Position numbers and translations under genes: made by a program. A stretch of DNA of 64,000 nucleotides, taken from NCBI GenBank assembly GCA_949752795.1, contig OX457072.1:1426001-1490000 (forward strand), in the 5' to 3' direction. Shown in pieces: positions 35,146 to 45,206 of this stretch; the first letter of the stretch is position 1, and the number at the start of each line of letters is the position of its first letter. Source of the DNA: Hyperoodon ampullatus. Its lineage: Eukaryota; Chordata; Mammalia; Artiodactyla; Ziphiidae. The notes below the pieces were generated by a model. The model did no database searches. It saw only the letters and a program-made list of their open reading frames with translations, and was not told the DNA's origin.

Positions 35146-35375
35146 CAAATAGTCTAGTAGTTAAATGTGCAGGCCCTGGAGCCGCACACCCTGGGTTCAA
35201 ATCCGCTTGCAAATCATGTAAGGCAGGTTTCTTAACCTCTCTGTGCAAGCAGTCAAATAGGGAAGATAATAATAGTACTTTCTTCCTAGGTTTTTGTATG
35301 GTTTCCTACAGGTAAAATCCTTCAGGACATTGTCTGGCACAAGATCACTGTCAATGTTAGCAATTATTATTGGGT
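35146..35375 (+). mobile_element. MIR SINE (near full length)
   Basis: 'tagtctagtagttaaatgtg', 'caggccctggagccgcacac', 'ctgggttcaaatccgcttgc', 'gtttcttaacctctctgtgc' and 'ggacattgtctggcacaaga' follow the full MIR order from tRNA-like head to 3' end. Confidence 0.9.
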
Positions 35376-35766
35376 TTCACCTTCCAACAATGCCAGGTAA
35401 GACAAATGAGTGAATGGTCCCATGGAAGCAATAGGGGAGTTACCAAAACAGTAAGGCATTGGATCATATATATGTGTTAGGGTCAAGGACAGACATATTT
35501 TATTTCAAATAAGTAAGCAAGCAAACAAACCCTCAGTGAGCTTGCAGGCTCAAGTTCAAGAGAGGGGCCATGTCAGCTACTGTGCATTTTGGGGTTTAAC
35601 CTAATTAATACAATTTGTTATATCAAACCTAAGTATATTGTCATAAGAGACGAGAAAGGTATATTTCATCATGCATTTCTGTAGTGATTCAGCAAAACAT
35701 AATTTAGGGGAAAAATTTAGAATTGTGATGGTTACCAGGAAATCGATTATGTGGATAGTTTTCCAA
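35376..35766. other. Unannotated stretch
   Basis: Nothing recognised between the MIR and the CT-rich microsatellite; includes a short 'aagcaagcaaacaaac' run at about 35515-35530. Confidence 0.45.
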
Positions 35767-35936
35767 CCCTTCCTCCCTCTCTTGTTTTCTTTTTTCCTCC
35801 CTCCCTCCCTCCCTTCCTTCCTTCCTCCCTTCCTTCCTTCCTTCCCTCCCCTCCCCTCCCTCCTTCCTTCCTGTCTCCCTCCTCCCTCCATCTCTTCCTC
35901 CCTTCCGTCCTTCCTTCTTTTCTTTCTTTCCTTTTT
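35767..35936. repeat. (TTCC/TCCC)n pyrimidine-rich microsatellite
   Basis: About 170 bp of nearly pure pyrimidine on the plus strand, made of shifting 'ttcc', 'tccc' and 'cctcccc' units. The 96-109-codon frames across it, with Lys/Arg/Glu/Gly or Pro/Ser/Leu/Phe runs, are repeat translations. Polypurine-polypyrimidine tracts of this sort can form triplex DNA. Confidence 0.92.
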
Positions 35937-36224
35937 TGGGGGAGGAAGTTGTTTACTTATGATGTGGTGCTCTCCTAGCCAGGGTTATTTTGTCGTGTGA
36001 ATTCACCCTTTGTTGTGTTGGTCAGAGGACTGTGCTGAGCACTGAGGTAACTGTCAACAACAGGTGCAGCTCACAGACCGAAGCCAGGATGCATGGCAGA
36101 GACAGGCTTAAGTGACGGCATCTTGTTGGGACACGTGTCTTGACTGAGCCTGCACATGTTTTTTCCTTTTTACCCCCTTTTGAATTCTTAGTTCTTTTTT
36201 TAATCTTTCTAACTTCGTACGAAA
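35937..36224. other. Short unannotated stretch
   Basis: Nothing recognised. Confidence 0.4.
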
Positions 36225-36430
36225 TGCCACAGTGCAGCAGAAAGTATGTGGACTCTAAAATTAGAATGAAGATCAAATGTAAGGTCTGGTACTTAACTGG
36301 GCAAATTATATAACCCCCTCAAGCGTCAGTGTTGGCATCTGTAAAATGGAGAGAATGCCTCCCTGCAAGGTTGCTCTAGGATTAAATGTATATGGGATAC
36401 TAATGTCTATGGCACTATGTACACAGGACG
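36225..36430 (+). mobile_element. MIR SINE
   Basis: 'cagtgcagcagaaagtatgt', 'ggactctaaaattagaatga', 'ggtacttaactgggcaaatt', 'cagtgttggcatctgtaaaa' and 'tggagagaatgcctccctgc' follow MIR order in the plus direction. Confidence 0.85.
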
Positions 36431-36639
36431 AGGTGTAAACACAAAGCCCCCCCCTCCTCCCTGTCTGCAGACCCTGAGCACCTGAGAGCTGAGGCTGTGC
36501 CCATGTTTGTGTTGCTCCACAGCTCTTGGCTAAGTCCCTTTCACGGCATGGACGGTACAGGAAAGTCCCATCTCAGGGTAGTGGCTCCTGTGTCATGATC
36601 ACTTCAACACAGAGAATAACATACACAGGAAATGTCTGA
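36431..36639. other. Short unannotated stretch
   Basis: Nothing recognised. Confidence 0.4.
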
Positions 36640-36960
36640 GTGATGTGGATTTGTTTAGCTTTCCTTTCAGCTCTACCAATTTGCTTCACGCATTTTGTGG
36701 TTCTGTTACTTGATGCATACACATTTAAGATCATATGTCTTACTGCTGGATTGATACTTTTATCATAATGTTATGTCCCTTTTTTTCTCTAGCAAGTTCC
36801 TTTGTTCTGAAATTTATTTTATCTGATACTAATGTTGTGACTGCTCCTTTATTTTATTAATGTTTGCATGTTACATCTTTTTTCCATTCTTTTACTTTCA
36901 ACCTACCTGTCTTTTAATTTGAAGTGAGTTGACAAACCCTGATTCATCTTAACTAGGATT
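36640..36960 (-). mobile_element. Old L1M ORF2 fragment (minus strand)
   Basis: 'ttacttgatgcatacacatt', 'gttatgtcccttttttctct', 'gttctgaaatttattttatc', 'tgatactaatgttgtgactg' and 'cttttactttcaacctacct' are the reverse complement of the usual L1 ORF2 pattern around the endonuclease domain. No open frame remains. Confidence 0.8.
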
Positions 36961-38154
36961 TGTATTTTCCTGTTCAGTATTAAATTCTGAGAACTTTGAA
37001 AGGTGATTTGCCAACAAACACTGGTTCAATGCATAAATTTACATATCACAAATGTGAATGAAGTCTGCACATATTTTATATATTCTATATATTACTTATA
37101 TTGTTTGCATGTGTAATATATGTGTATTTATCCCACATTGTATCATATTGCATGGTGAATTCAATCCAATGTAAGGGAACTGGAGATTAGATACATGAAA
37201 AAATTACTTAACCACAGACAAATTAACAATCTAACGGCTGCAGACTTAGATTTAATCGCCTTACCAAAGTAGGTAAATTTACAAGGTGCTTTAGATATAT
37301 GCACTGGTATTCAGCCCCATGGTGACCTCAGAGAAAAGATTGTCAGATGGTCTTCAAGGCATTCAGATGAAGCACCGTTACGGTTGTGCATATGTGTGGG
37401 GTCAGCCCCTCAGATGTGTAATCTCAGGTACCCAATTCTATCAGCAAAGTAGGAGTAGATATACTCTATGAAGTTTGTCCTACAATAAACTAATTTGGGA
37501 GGTGAATATATTAAAATACAAATGAAAATACTGAGGATTTCCAAAGTATCCCGAATACTCATGTGTGTGTGGCCATATATTTGTGTATGAACAATAAGAA
37601 CCTACTGTCATGTGTCTTATATCACCAGACACATAATAATAAGGAGAATTCATGAAGAAAGAAAAAAAAAAAAGAAACAAGGACCAGACTTATATAACTG
37701 AAATGTTAAAATGGCATCAGTCTATAAAATAAGAGCAGTGTTGACCATGGAATCAGAATGCTCTGACCATCCTGCCAGTGGCCAGTGAAACCAAAGGCAA
37801 GGGCTGTGTCCCTGGGAGAGCACTGCAGTGTTAACTGTCATCTCCCCCTTTACACTCCACGTCTATGACCAAACCCCTCCTGGGTGACACGTTCTTGGTA
37901 TGTAGAAATAGTTTCTGTCAGGTCACATTCTGGTTGTATAGCTCCTTATTTCCGGAAATCATTGCTTACCTTTCCTTGGATTTTGAATATTTAATGACTT
38001 AATAGTTTAACACTAACAAAGGTAATCTCATTTTTATGTCTTAGGGATGAAATTTATTGTAGATTCAAAATGCTAAAAACATATGCCAGGGTGGTTAGTG
38101 TGCTGTGGCCTCCACATCTGCTGAGCAGTAGTCCGGTTCTCCTCACTCAGCCTG
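36961..38154. other. Unannotated stretch
   Basis: No gene or repeat recognised. AT-rich and partly self-complementary around 37070-37130. Confidence 0.45.
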
Positions 38155-38412
38155 TTCTACAGCACAGGGATTGGGAACACAGGCTTGAGGCAGACTCCTG
38201 GGGTTCACGTTCCATCTATACCAGTTTACTGATTGTACAACTCTGGGTGGTTTAGGAAGCTTTCCATGGCTCTGTCTTCTCATGTGTAAAATGGGGCTAA
38301 TGATGGTGACTTATCACAGGGTTATTATGAAGATATAATATGAAAACATGTACAGCAATTTAGATGGTGCCTGGCACACACTGAGCATTCAGTAAACGTT
38401 CGCTATTTGTAA
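38155..38412 (+). mobile_element. MIR SINE (near full length)
   Basis: 'ggcttgaggcagactcctgg', 'ggttcacgttccatctatac', 'ctctgtcttctcatgtgtaa', 'aatggggctaatgatggtga', 'cagggttattatgaagatat' and 'gtgcctggcacacactgagc' follow the whole MIR order. Confidence 0.92.
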
Positions 38413-38519
38413 TAGCTTCTCAGCATTGCCAGTATGCAGGACCAAAGCAGACTGATTGGTTGATTCCCATATTCATACTTAAAGTTCCTCTTCGATTCCT
38501 GGAAATGGCACCAACCCGG
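38413..38519. other. Short flank
   Basis: Nothing recognised. Confidence 0.4.
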
Positions 38520-38960
38520 TTTCTTAGACCCCCAGCTTAGCCGTCGGCGTTGATGTGTCTCCCTCCTTCCTGCCTGCTCCCCTGAGCAGGGTCGGGAAAG
38601 CTCTGCCTCTGTGTCTGCAGACAGAAGCTAAGCCCAGCCCCTCAGCCCCTGGCTCCTGCGGCCCCCGCTTCCCCCCCGCTGTGCCTTCTCCTCCGACTGA
38701 CGTTCCTGCCCGCACTTCCCGCTCCGTCGCTCCTAGGGCATCACGGTCCATCACTCACGAGCTGGAAAAGTGACTTCAGACCCAGAAGTGTGCTCTCAGC
38801 CTCGGCACCTTGTCCCTAGGGGCGAGGAGGCCGTGCCTGAGTGGGACCAGCCCCACCCCCAGCTGCTGTTCCCTGTGTCCCCCGTGGCCATTCCCCCTTC
38901 GTCTGTGCTCTTCTGCCCGGCCCTTGAGCGCATCTAGCTCACACCCAGAACTTGGCATGT
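38520..38960. other. GC- and pyrimidine-rich block of unknown origin
   Basis: A 440-bp GC-rich, CpG-containing block. Short frames on both strands (72 codons plus, 76 and 60 codons minus) are Pro/Ser- or Arg/Gly-rich, as expected from composition. An L2-like character ('gtgctcttctgcccggccct') is possible. No recognised exon. Confidence 0.4.
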
Positions 38961-39059
38961 TTGCTCCCTAGAACCATTCTGATGTCAGTTCCCTGATTAC
39001 CACCTCAGGGCGCTAATTCTGACCACCACGTCTAAAATACCCCATCCCTGTGGACGTGG

Positions 39060-39455
39060 AGGGCATTGTGCTCAGTGAAGTATGTCAGACAAAGGCAAAT
39101 GCTGTGTGATGTCACTTAGATGTGGAATCTAAAAACTACAACCAGCCAGTGAAGATAACAAAAAAGAAGCAGACCCACAGATATAGAGAGCAAACTCGTG
39201 GTCACCAGTGGGGGGCGGGCAGTATAGGGGCAGAGGAGTAAGAGGTACACACTATGATGTAGGAAATAAGCCACAAGGATATATTGTACAACATGGGGAA
39301 CATAGCCAATATTTGGTAATAACTATAAATGGAGTATAACCTTGGAAAGTCGTGAACCACTATGTTGTATATATACCTATACTTTTACCATTTCACAGCA
39401 ACTATATTTCAATTTTTAAAAAAGTGAAACTGCCTTCAAAAAAATTAAAATAAAA
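39060..39455 (+). mobile_element. L1 3'UTR, 5'-truncated
   Basis: 'cattgtgctcagtgaagtat', 'tgtggaatctaaaaactaca', 'agaagcagacccacagatat', 'agagcaaactcgtggtcacc', 'gtacaacatggggaacatag' and 'ctatatttcaatttttaaaa' follow the 3' end of an older L1 subfamily, ending in A-rich sequence at about 39415-39455. The family differs from the L1s at 42-48 kb. Confidence 0.85.
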
Positions 39456-39479
39456 TGCCCCATCCCTAGACAGGCTTGT

Positions 39480-39650
39480 CCACATCACCGTGTTTAGTTG
39501 TCTTCATAGCCATAGTAAACCTCATACAGTAGCTTATTATTTATTTCCCTCTTACTGTTGTGTTAGAATATGGTCCTCACTGTGATCTTAAGTACCTAGG
39601 ACAGTGCTGAGCACAGAGTAGTTCTTCAATAAATGTTTGTAGAATAGACA
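39480..39650 (+). mobile_element. L2 LINE 3' terminus
   Basis: 'aagtacctaggacagtgctg', 'agcacagagtagttcttcaa' and 'taaatgtttgtagaatagac' match the L2 3' end ('cctagcacagtgcctggcacatagtaggcgctcaataaatgttt'). Confidence 0.8.
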
Positions 39651-40424
39651 AATTTAAGAAGAACTAGAAAGTAATAAACTAGAATGTGATAAATACATTT
39701 GCAAAAATTCCATAAGGTTTAGGTTTCAGGTTACTAGCCTTCAGATATTTACCAAAATACCCATATTCAATAAATAATTAACCCTGAATATGGGCAAGTG
39801 ATTTTCAAGTAAAGGGATTGAACTGTGTTGCATATCTTATAAAATGTTATAAATTAAAATATTTTGAGATATTATATTTTCTATAATAAAAGGAGTCTTC
39901 TTCCACTAATTCCAGGAAGAAGTTGATATTAAACATTGTGCTTTTAATCTTATTATTGTTTTAAACTGTTTTGAGAATAAAAGCAATTATAACTTTACAT
40001 TAAAAAGAATCTAGAGGCAAGCAAATGAACAAATCAGAAGATGAATAAATAAACTGAAGAAATAAAAAATGGCAATTTAACTTGGAGTCCAGTTTACTGA
40101 AACTGATTTGCCAGGCATTTCTCTGGTTATGACGTATTAAAAATAACAGGTTCTAATTACACACAGCCCTTAAGAAAAATGGGTGACTCAATCATGTTTT
40201 TCTTTTAGTGTTTATAGCATATTATAAAATCCCTTTTTAAAAGTTTGTCATGGGAAATATAGACATATTCAGAATCATTGCAGAAGGTTTGACTGTTGGG
40301 TAAATAGACTTGCCCATTTTGTTTTATGTTCCCTTGTAATTTAATTATACATGAGCTGAAATGCGTAAATACACTGTTTAACCAATATGGAAATACTTTC
40401 AGATGAGGGAGTACATGAGAGCAA
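39651..40424. other. AT-rich stretch, nothing recognised
   Basis: No gene or repeat recognised; the 85-codon minus-strand frame at 40205-40462 ends in the CA run and is not supported. Confidence 0.45.
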
Positions 40425-40459
40425 TACACACACACACACACGCACACACACACACACAC
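40425..40459. repeat. (CA)n microsatellite
   Basis: About 17 CA units with a single CG interruption near the middle. Confidence 0.95.
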
Positions 40460-41585
40460 CATGAACCTACTGCCTCCTTAACATGTCCAAGGTGCAGATG
40501 TCTGTCCCAGGATGCTTTAGCTAGAGGAATAGGTCTATGGAATCCAGTTTGTGATATTACTTTCTCAGCTTAAAGTAATCCCCACATCATCCTGGCTCTT
40601 TATTTGCTTGGATTTTTTTTTAACTTAGTAAAAACTTTTTGAGAAGAGAAGGTAATAATAATACTTATAATAGCAATATGACGACTTGAAAATCATTAAT
40701 AGAATTCCTTTCCTTTTCTCGCCTCTCTGTGTTTTTTGTTTGTTTGTTGTTTATAGCTATGCTATAGCAATAAAAATGTTTTCATACACAAATGAGTGCA
40801 GACTTGAAGTACAAATGTGAGTCTGTAATTCTATTTCCTTACGTTCTAAATCTCTAGTGGAGGATAAAGAGAAGTTGCTTTAGCTTCAGTGGTTAACATA
40901 ATAAAAGATAAAGTGGAAGTATTCTAATTGCAGGCCTATCTTGACAGACACTTCCCTTTACATATGGACTTTATACTGTTATACCTACCAAATTACCTAG
41001 TCACTAGTGGTCTCTAGCACCTACTGACAATGTATTAGAAAATCCTTGGAATGGAAAAAAACATGGTAAAGAAAATGTAGTACCCTTGTGTAGAAAATAC
41101 CCTGGAAAAAAACAGGACAATTAATTTGATCATAGCAATAAATGCCCACAGTAAATATCATCAACCATTATTTATTCTTTCATCAGTCCTTTTTCCTTCT
41201 CTTTTTTAAAGACCTATAAAACCATTCCTCTGTCAACCACATCCAACATACTTCTGATTGTTTCAAATGTGCTTCCTCCCATAAAACAGCAAAGTTGTGC
41301 ATTAGTTATGCTTAGTATATATGGTTGCTTTCTCACTTTCATTAGTTTGTTTGTTATGGCTTGGTGCAAGCAATTTTAATGAAGTTTTACAAAGTAGAAA
41401 ATATTCTTATTTTTATACCAGTTTATTTCAAATTGCAAACTAATGCTACTACTTTAAAAATTGAGCTATTAAGTTACCATTTAACTTCCAATTGCATTCT
41501 GAACCTAATTTAACTTTAAATTTACCTTTAAGCCATTAAGAAAATAAGATTAGTTGAAGTGCATTGAAGGCCATATGGCTGTCTC
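40460..41585. other. AT-rich stretch, nothing recognised
   Basis: About 1.1 kb without a recognisable repeat or open frame of note. Confidence 0.45.
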
Positions 41586-41979
41586 AGGTCTTTCCATTTC
41601 TTTCCTTTTTTTTTTTTTTTTGATAAATTTATTTATTTATTTTTGGCTATGCTGGGTCTTCATCGCTGTGCGCGGGCTTTCTCTAGTTGCAGTGAGCGGG
41701 GGCTACTGTTCGTTGCGGTGTGGGCTTCTCATTGCGGTGGCTTCTCTTGTTGCAGAGCACAGGCTCTAGGCACACGGGCTTCAGCAGTTGTGGCACTTGG
41801 GCTCAGTAGTTGTGGCTCGCAGGCTCTTGAGCACAGGCTCAGTAGTTGTGTCGCATGGGCTTAGTTGCTCTGCAACCTGTGAGATCTTCCTGGACCAGGG
41901 CTCGAACCCGTGTCCCCGGCATTGGCAGGTGGATTCTTAACCACTACGCAACCAGGGAAGCCCAGGTCTTTCTATTTCT
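41586..41979 (-). mobile_element. Long-form CHR SINE (minus strand) with 16-bp target-site duplication
   Basis: On the minus strand the element starts 'gggcttccctggttgcgtag' at 41963, has several 'cacaactactgagc' units and 'cccagcatagccaaaaata', and ends in an AT tail plus poly-A (poly-T at 41606-41621). The flanks 'aggtctttccatttct' (41586-41601) and 'aggtctttctatttct' (41964-41979) differ at one base. Confidence 0.96.
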
Positions 41980-42534
41980 GATGTGGAATTTCATTTCAAA
42001 TGGACTTGTTTACTTAGCTCAGTGTGAAATTACTTTGTTTCTTGAACTGCCTTCCCGTTCTTGAAATTTGTTCAACCATTTTGGTCTTCCCTTTAGCAAT
42101 TTGTAATTGGCTTTCTTTTGACTTTCCAAAATGTATTCCCATAATCTTAACTTATATATTATCTTCATTGGATGAAAATGTGCCATTGGCCAATTTTCTC
42201 TTTCTGTGCAAGTTTGAGAATTCCCACCATGATTTTGGAGTCTTTGGCCCGAGGTCTTCAGAATGCACAGGTGCTCTGCTTGCTTCCCGTCTTTTCCTGG
42301 GGACCTTGAACCATGGTATGTGTGTGGCCCGTCCTCTGTCTCCAGTACTTGGGCACCCGGCCTGAGAGGGCTTGTCACAGGGCAGGCTCTAATCAGTGGT
42401 CTCTGCATGAATGATTGCAGGAATGTTTTAGACAAATTAGATATTCCCCAAAGATCCCACTAAGAGTTTCTAATCATCTTTCTATGTATCATGTCCAAGC
42501 ACACTCAAACATACAAGATACAACGAAAATCAGA
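41980..42534. other. Unannotated stretch
   Basis: A 138-codon minus-strand frame (42019-42435) and a 113-codon plus-strand frame (42024-42365) overlap each other. I recognise no domain in either. Not supported as genes. Confidence 0.35.
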
Positions 42535-43768
42535 CAAAATACATAGGGAAGCTTGTCAACAAATCTGAAGGATCTGTATGAAGAAAAGTACAAAACTTTC
42601 CTGAAGGGCATAAAAGATAGGAAGGAATGGAGACCATCAATCACGTTCCTTGATAAACTCTACATAGCAATATTCCCATTCTTGGGAGAAAAAATTTGCA
42701 AACGAAGCAACTAACAAAGGATTAATCTCCAAAATATACGAGCAGCTCATGCAGCTCAATATCAAAAACACAAACAATCCAATCCAAAAATGGGTAGAAG
42801 ACCTAAGAAGACATTTCTCCGAAGAAGATATACAGACTGCCAACAAACACATGAAAAGATGCTCAACATCACTAATCATTAGAGAAATGCAAATCAAAAC
42901 TTCAATGAAGTATCACCTCAAACCTCTGATGATGGTCAGAATGGTCATCATCAAAAAATCTATAAACAATAAATGCTGGAGAGGGTGTGGAGAAAAGGGA
43001 ACCCTCTTGCACTGTTGGTGGGAATGTAAGTTGATACAGCCACTATGGAGAACAGTACGGAGGTTCCTTAAAAAACTAAAAATAGAACTACCATATGACC
43101 CAGCAATCCCACTACTGGGCATATACCCTGAGAAAACCATAATTCAGGAAGAGACACATACCACAATGTTCACTGCAGCATTGTTTACGATAGCCAGGAC
43201 ATGGAATCAACCTAAGTGTCCATTGATAGATGAATGGATAAAGAAGATGTGGCACATATATACAATGGAATATTACTCATAAAAAGAAATGAAATTGAGT
43301 TATTTGTAGTGAGATGGATGGACCTAGAGTCTGTCCTACAGAGTGAAGTAAGTCAGAAAGAGAAAAACAAATACCGTATGCTAACACATATATATGGAAT
43401 CTAAAAAAAAAAGGTTCTGATGAACCTAGGGACAGGACAGGAATAAAGACGCAGAGGTAGAGAATGGACTTGAGGATATGGGGAGAGGGAAGGGTAAACT
43501 GGGACAAAGTGAGAGAGTGACATGGACGTGTATACACTACCAAATGTAAAATAGATAGCTAGTGGGAAGCAGCTGCATCGCACAGGGAGATCATCTCCGT
43601 GCTTTGTGACCACCTAGAGGGGTAGGATAGGGAGGGTGGGAGGGAGATGCAAGAGGGAGGAGATATGGGGATATATGTATACGTATCGCTGATTCACTTT
43701 GTTATACAGCAACAACTAACACAACACTAAAGCAATTATACTCCAATGAAGATGTTAAAAAAAATATT
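42535..43768 (+). mobile_element. L1 LINE, 5'-truncated, with internal deletion
   Basis: The element opens with post-RT ORF2 sequence ('gtatgaagaaaagtacaaaa', 42570-42650), jumps near 42650 to the segment before the C-terminal domain ('gaaaaaatttgcaaacgaag'), then runs through the ORF2 end (stop at about 43282) and the 3'UTR to an A-rich end at 43757-43768. The jump removes roughly 1 kb compared with an intact L1. The 3'UTR matches the truncated copy at 16041-16345. Confidence 0.93.
42730..43282 (+). pseudogene. L1 ORF2 C-terminal domain remnant
   Basis: A 177-codon open stretch begins '[18 protein letters not shown]' and includes '[15 protein letters not shown]', the cysteine-containing '[19 protein letters not shown]', and '[14 protein letters not shown]', ending at 'IYTMEYYS'. 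That is the C-terminal part of LINE-1 ORF2p. The endonuclease and reverse-transcriptase domains are absent from this copy. A 75-codon frame at 42913-43140 is its antisense shadow. Confidence 0.93.
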
Positions 43769-44734
43769 CCAATTCTTCTTAAGTAACAGGTGTGATGTGA
43801 TTCTAATTAAAATCTCAGTAGGATTAATGAGTGTGACAAGAGAGAGACTCTGGAAATTTTGCTTTTACATTCATCTGGAATTATTTCCAGGCAGAGTATC
43901 TACCTGTAATATCACCTCTAACTGTAGCTTTTCTTGTCCACTGACTTGTACTAGCTTCTCTACATCAGTGTCGTGAACTACATCAGTTCTTTATCAGTCA
44001 CTTTCCTGAGTGAAAAATTGCCTCCCAGTATTTCCAAGGTGTTTGGCATGGAAAAACCTGAGGACACTTGCCATGGTCATCTTTCAGGCACTCCAAAACT
44101 CTCAGTGAGCGTGGACTGAATTCTGTAGGGAAGGAAAAATAATTTTTCCTTTACTGTTCTTGGTTATTGGCTAAGACCCTTCTGGAATGTAAGATAGGTT
44201 AACAGGAGAAAAAAAACACTTTTTATTATGTACATATGTACTGGGAGACCTACAAAGATAAAGGCAAACTCAGAAGGCAGCCAGAAACATAACAAGCAGA
44301 TTAATGAAAGAGAGAAAGCACCAATACTAATGATAAATGATCATGTGTAATCTATTCATTGCAGTTCTTGACAAAGCAGAAAAGCAAGCAAAAACCGTAT
44401 CTTACCCATGATTTAAAATTCATCTGTTTTCTCCAGATCATTGATAATTGTCACTACCCCCTTATAAGTTTTATCCAGTATTCTTTTTTCAGGACTAGAT
44501 GCTAGTGTTACAGAATTTATTTATCAGGGGAAATATATGGGAATTAACTAAGTATGTTCAACAAGAGAAAAGATGAACTAAGGTTTGGTCTAGCTATGCA
44601 ATTGAAAATAAACTCAGTGATGTGCTTGAGCTGACTTATGCTGGCTCATAAGAACCCCTTTTGTGCATTTCTTCCCAAAGCTATCTTCAGTGAAATTGGC
44701 CAGAGTTGGGAGTATTTATGTAACAAAAACTTTT
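43769..44734. other. Unannotated spacer between two inverted L1s
   Basis: No gene or repeat recognised. It forms part of the loop between the inverted L1 copies. A 76-codon frame (43746-43976) has no known relatives. Confidence 0.45.
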
Positions 44735-44940
44735 TTTTGTTGTTTTTAATTTTTACAAAAATATAATTGATTTACAATGTTGTGTTAGTTTCAGATGTTC
44801 AGCAAAGTGATTCAATTATTCATATATAAATACATATATTCTTTTTTTACATTCTCTTCCATTATTGATTGTTACAAGATATTGAGTATAGTTCCCTCTG
44901 CTATACAGTAGGTCCTTGTTGGTTACCTATTTTATTTTTT
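44735..44940 (-). mobile_element. L1 3'UTR terminus of a different subfamily (minus strand)
   Basis: 'tttacaatgttgtgttagtt', 'tcagatgttcagcaaagtga' and 'ctatacagtaggtccttgtt' match the 3' end of the older L1 at 24995-25180. The match breaks off at about 44940, where the 3' end of a second L1 in the same orientation begins. Expected continuation into the older 3'UTR is not seen on the far side of the second L1. Confidence 0.85.
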
Positions 44941-44997
44941 TTCACTTTTTCTTTTTATTTATTTATTTTTTTATACAGCAGGTTCTTATTAGTTATC

Positions 44998-45002
<5 letters not shown>

Positions 45003-45048
<46 letters not shown>
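45003..45048. repeat. (TA)n(CA)n microsatellite inside L1 3'UTR
   Basis: About 16 TA units pass directly into about 7 CA units. It lies in the L1 3'UTR and probably grew from a TA-rich part of that UTR after insertion. Confidence 0.95.
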
Positions 45049-45206
45049 TACATATTGGTGTACATATGTCAATCCCAATCTCTCAATTCATCCCACCACA
45101 ATCACTGCCCCCCACCCCAGCTTTCCTCCTTTGGTGTCCATACATTTGTTTTCTACATCTGTGTCTCTATTTCTGCCTTGCAAACCGGTTCATCTGTACC
45201 ATTTTT

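Noticed and set aside
35601..36000. Open frames rich in Gly/Arg/Lys/Glu or Pro/Ser/Phe
   Set aside because: Translations of the CT-rich microsatellite.
42019..42435. 138-codon minus-strand open frame
   Set aside because: It overlaps a 113-codon frame on the plus strand, has no recognised domain, and sits between SINE and L1; treated as chance.
42749..43282. 177-codon open frame that could be taken for a host gene
   Set aside because: It is clearly the LINE-1 ORF2 C-terminal domain, with the 3'UTR directly after it.
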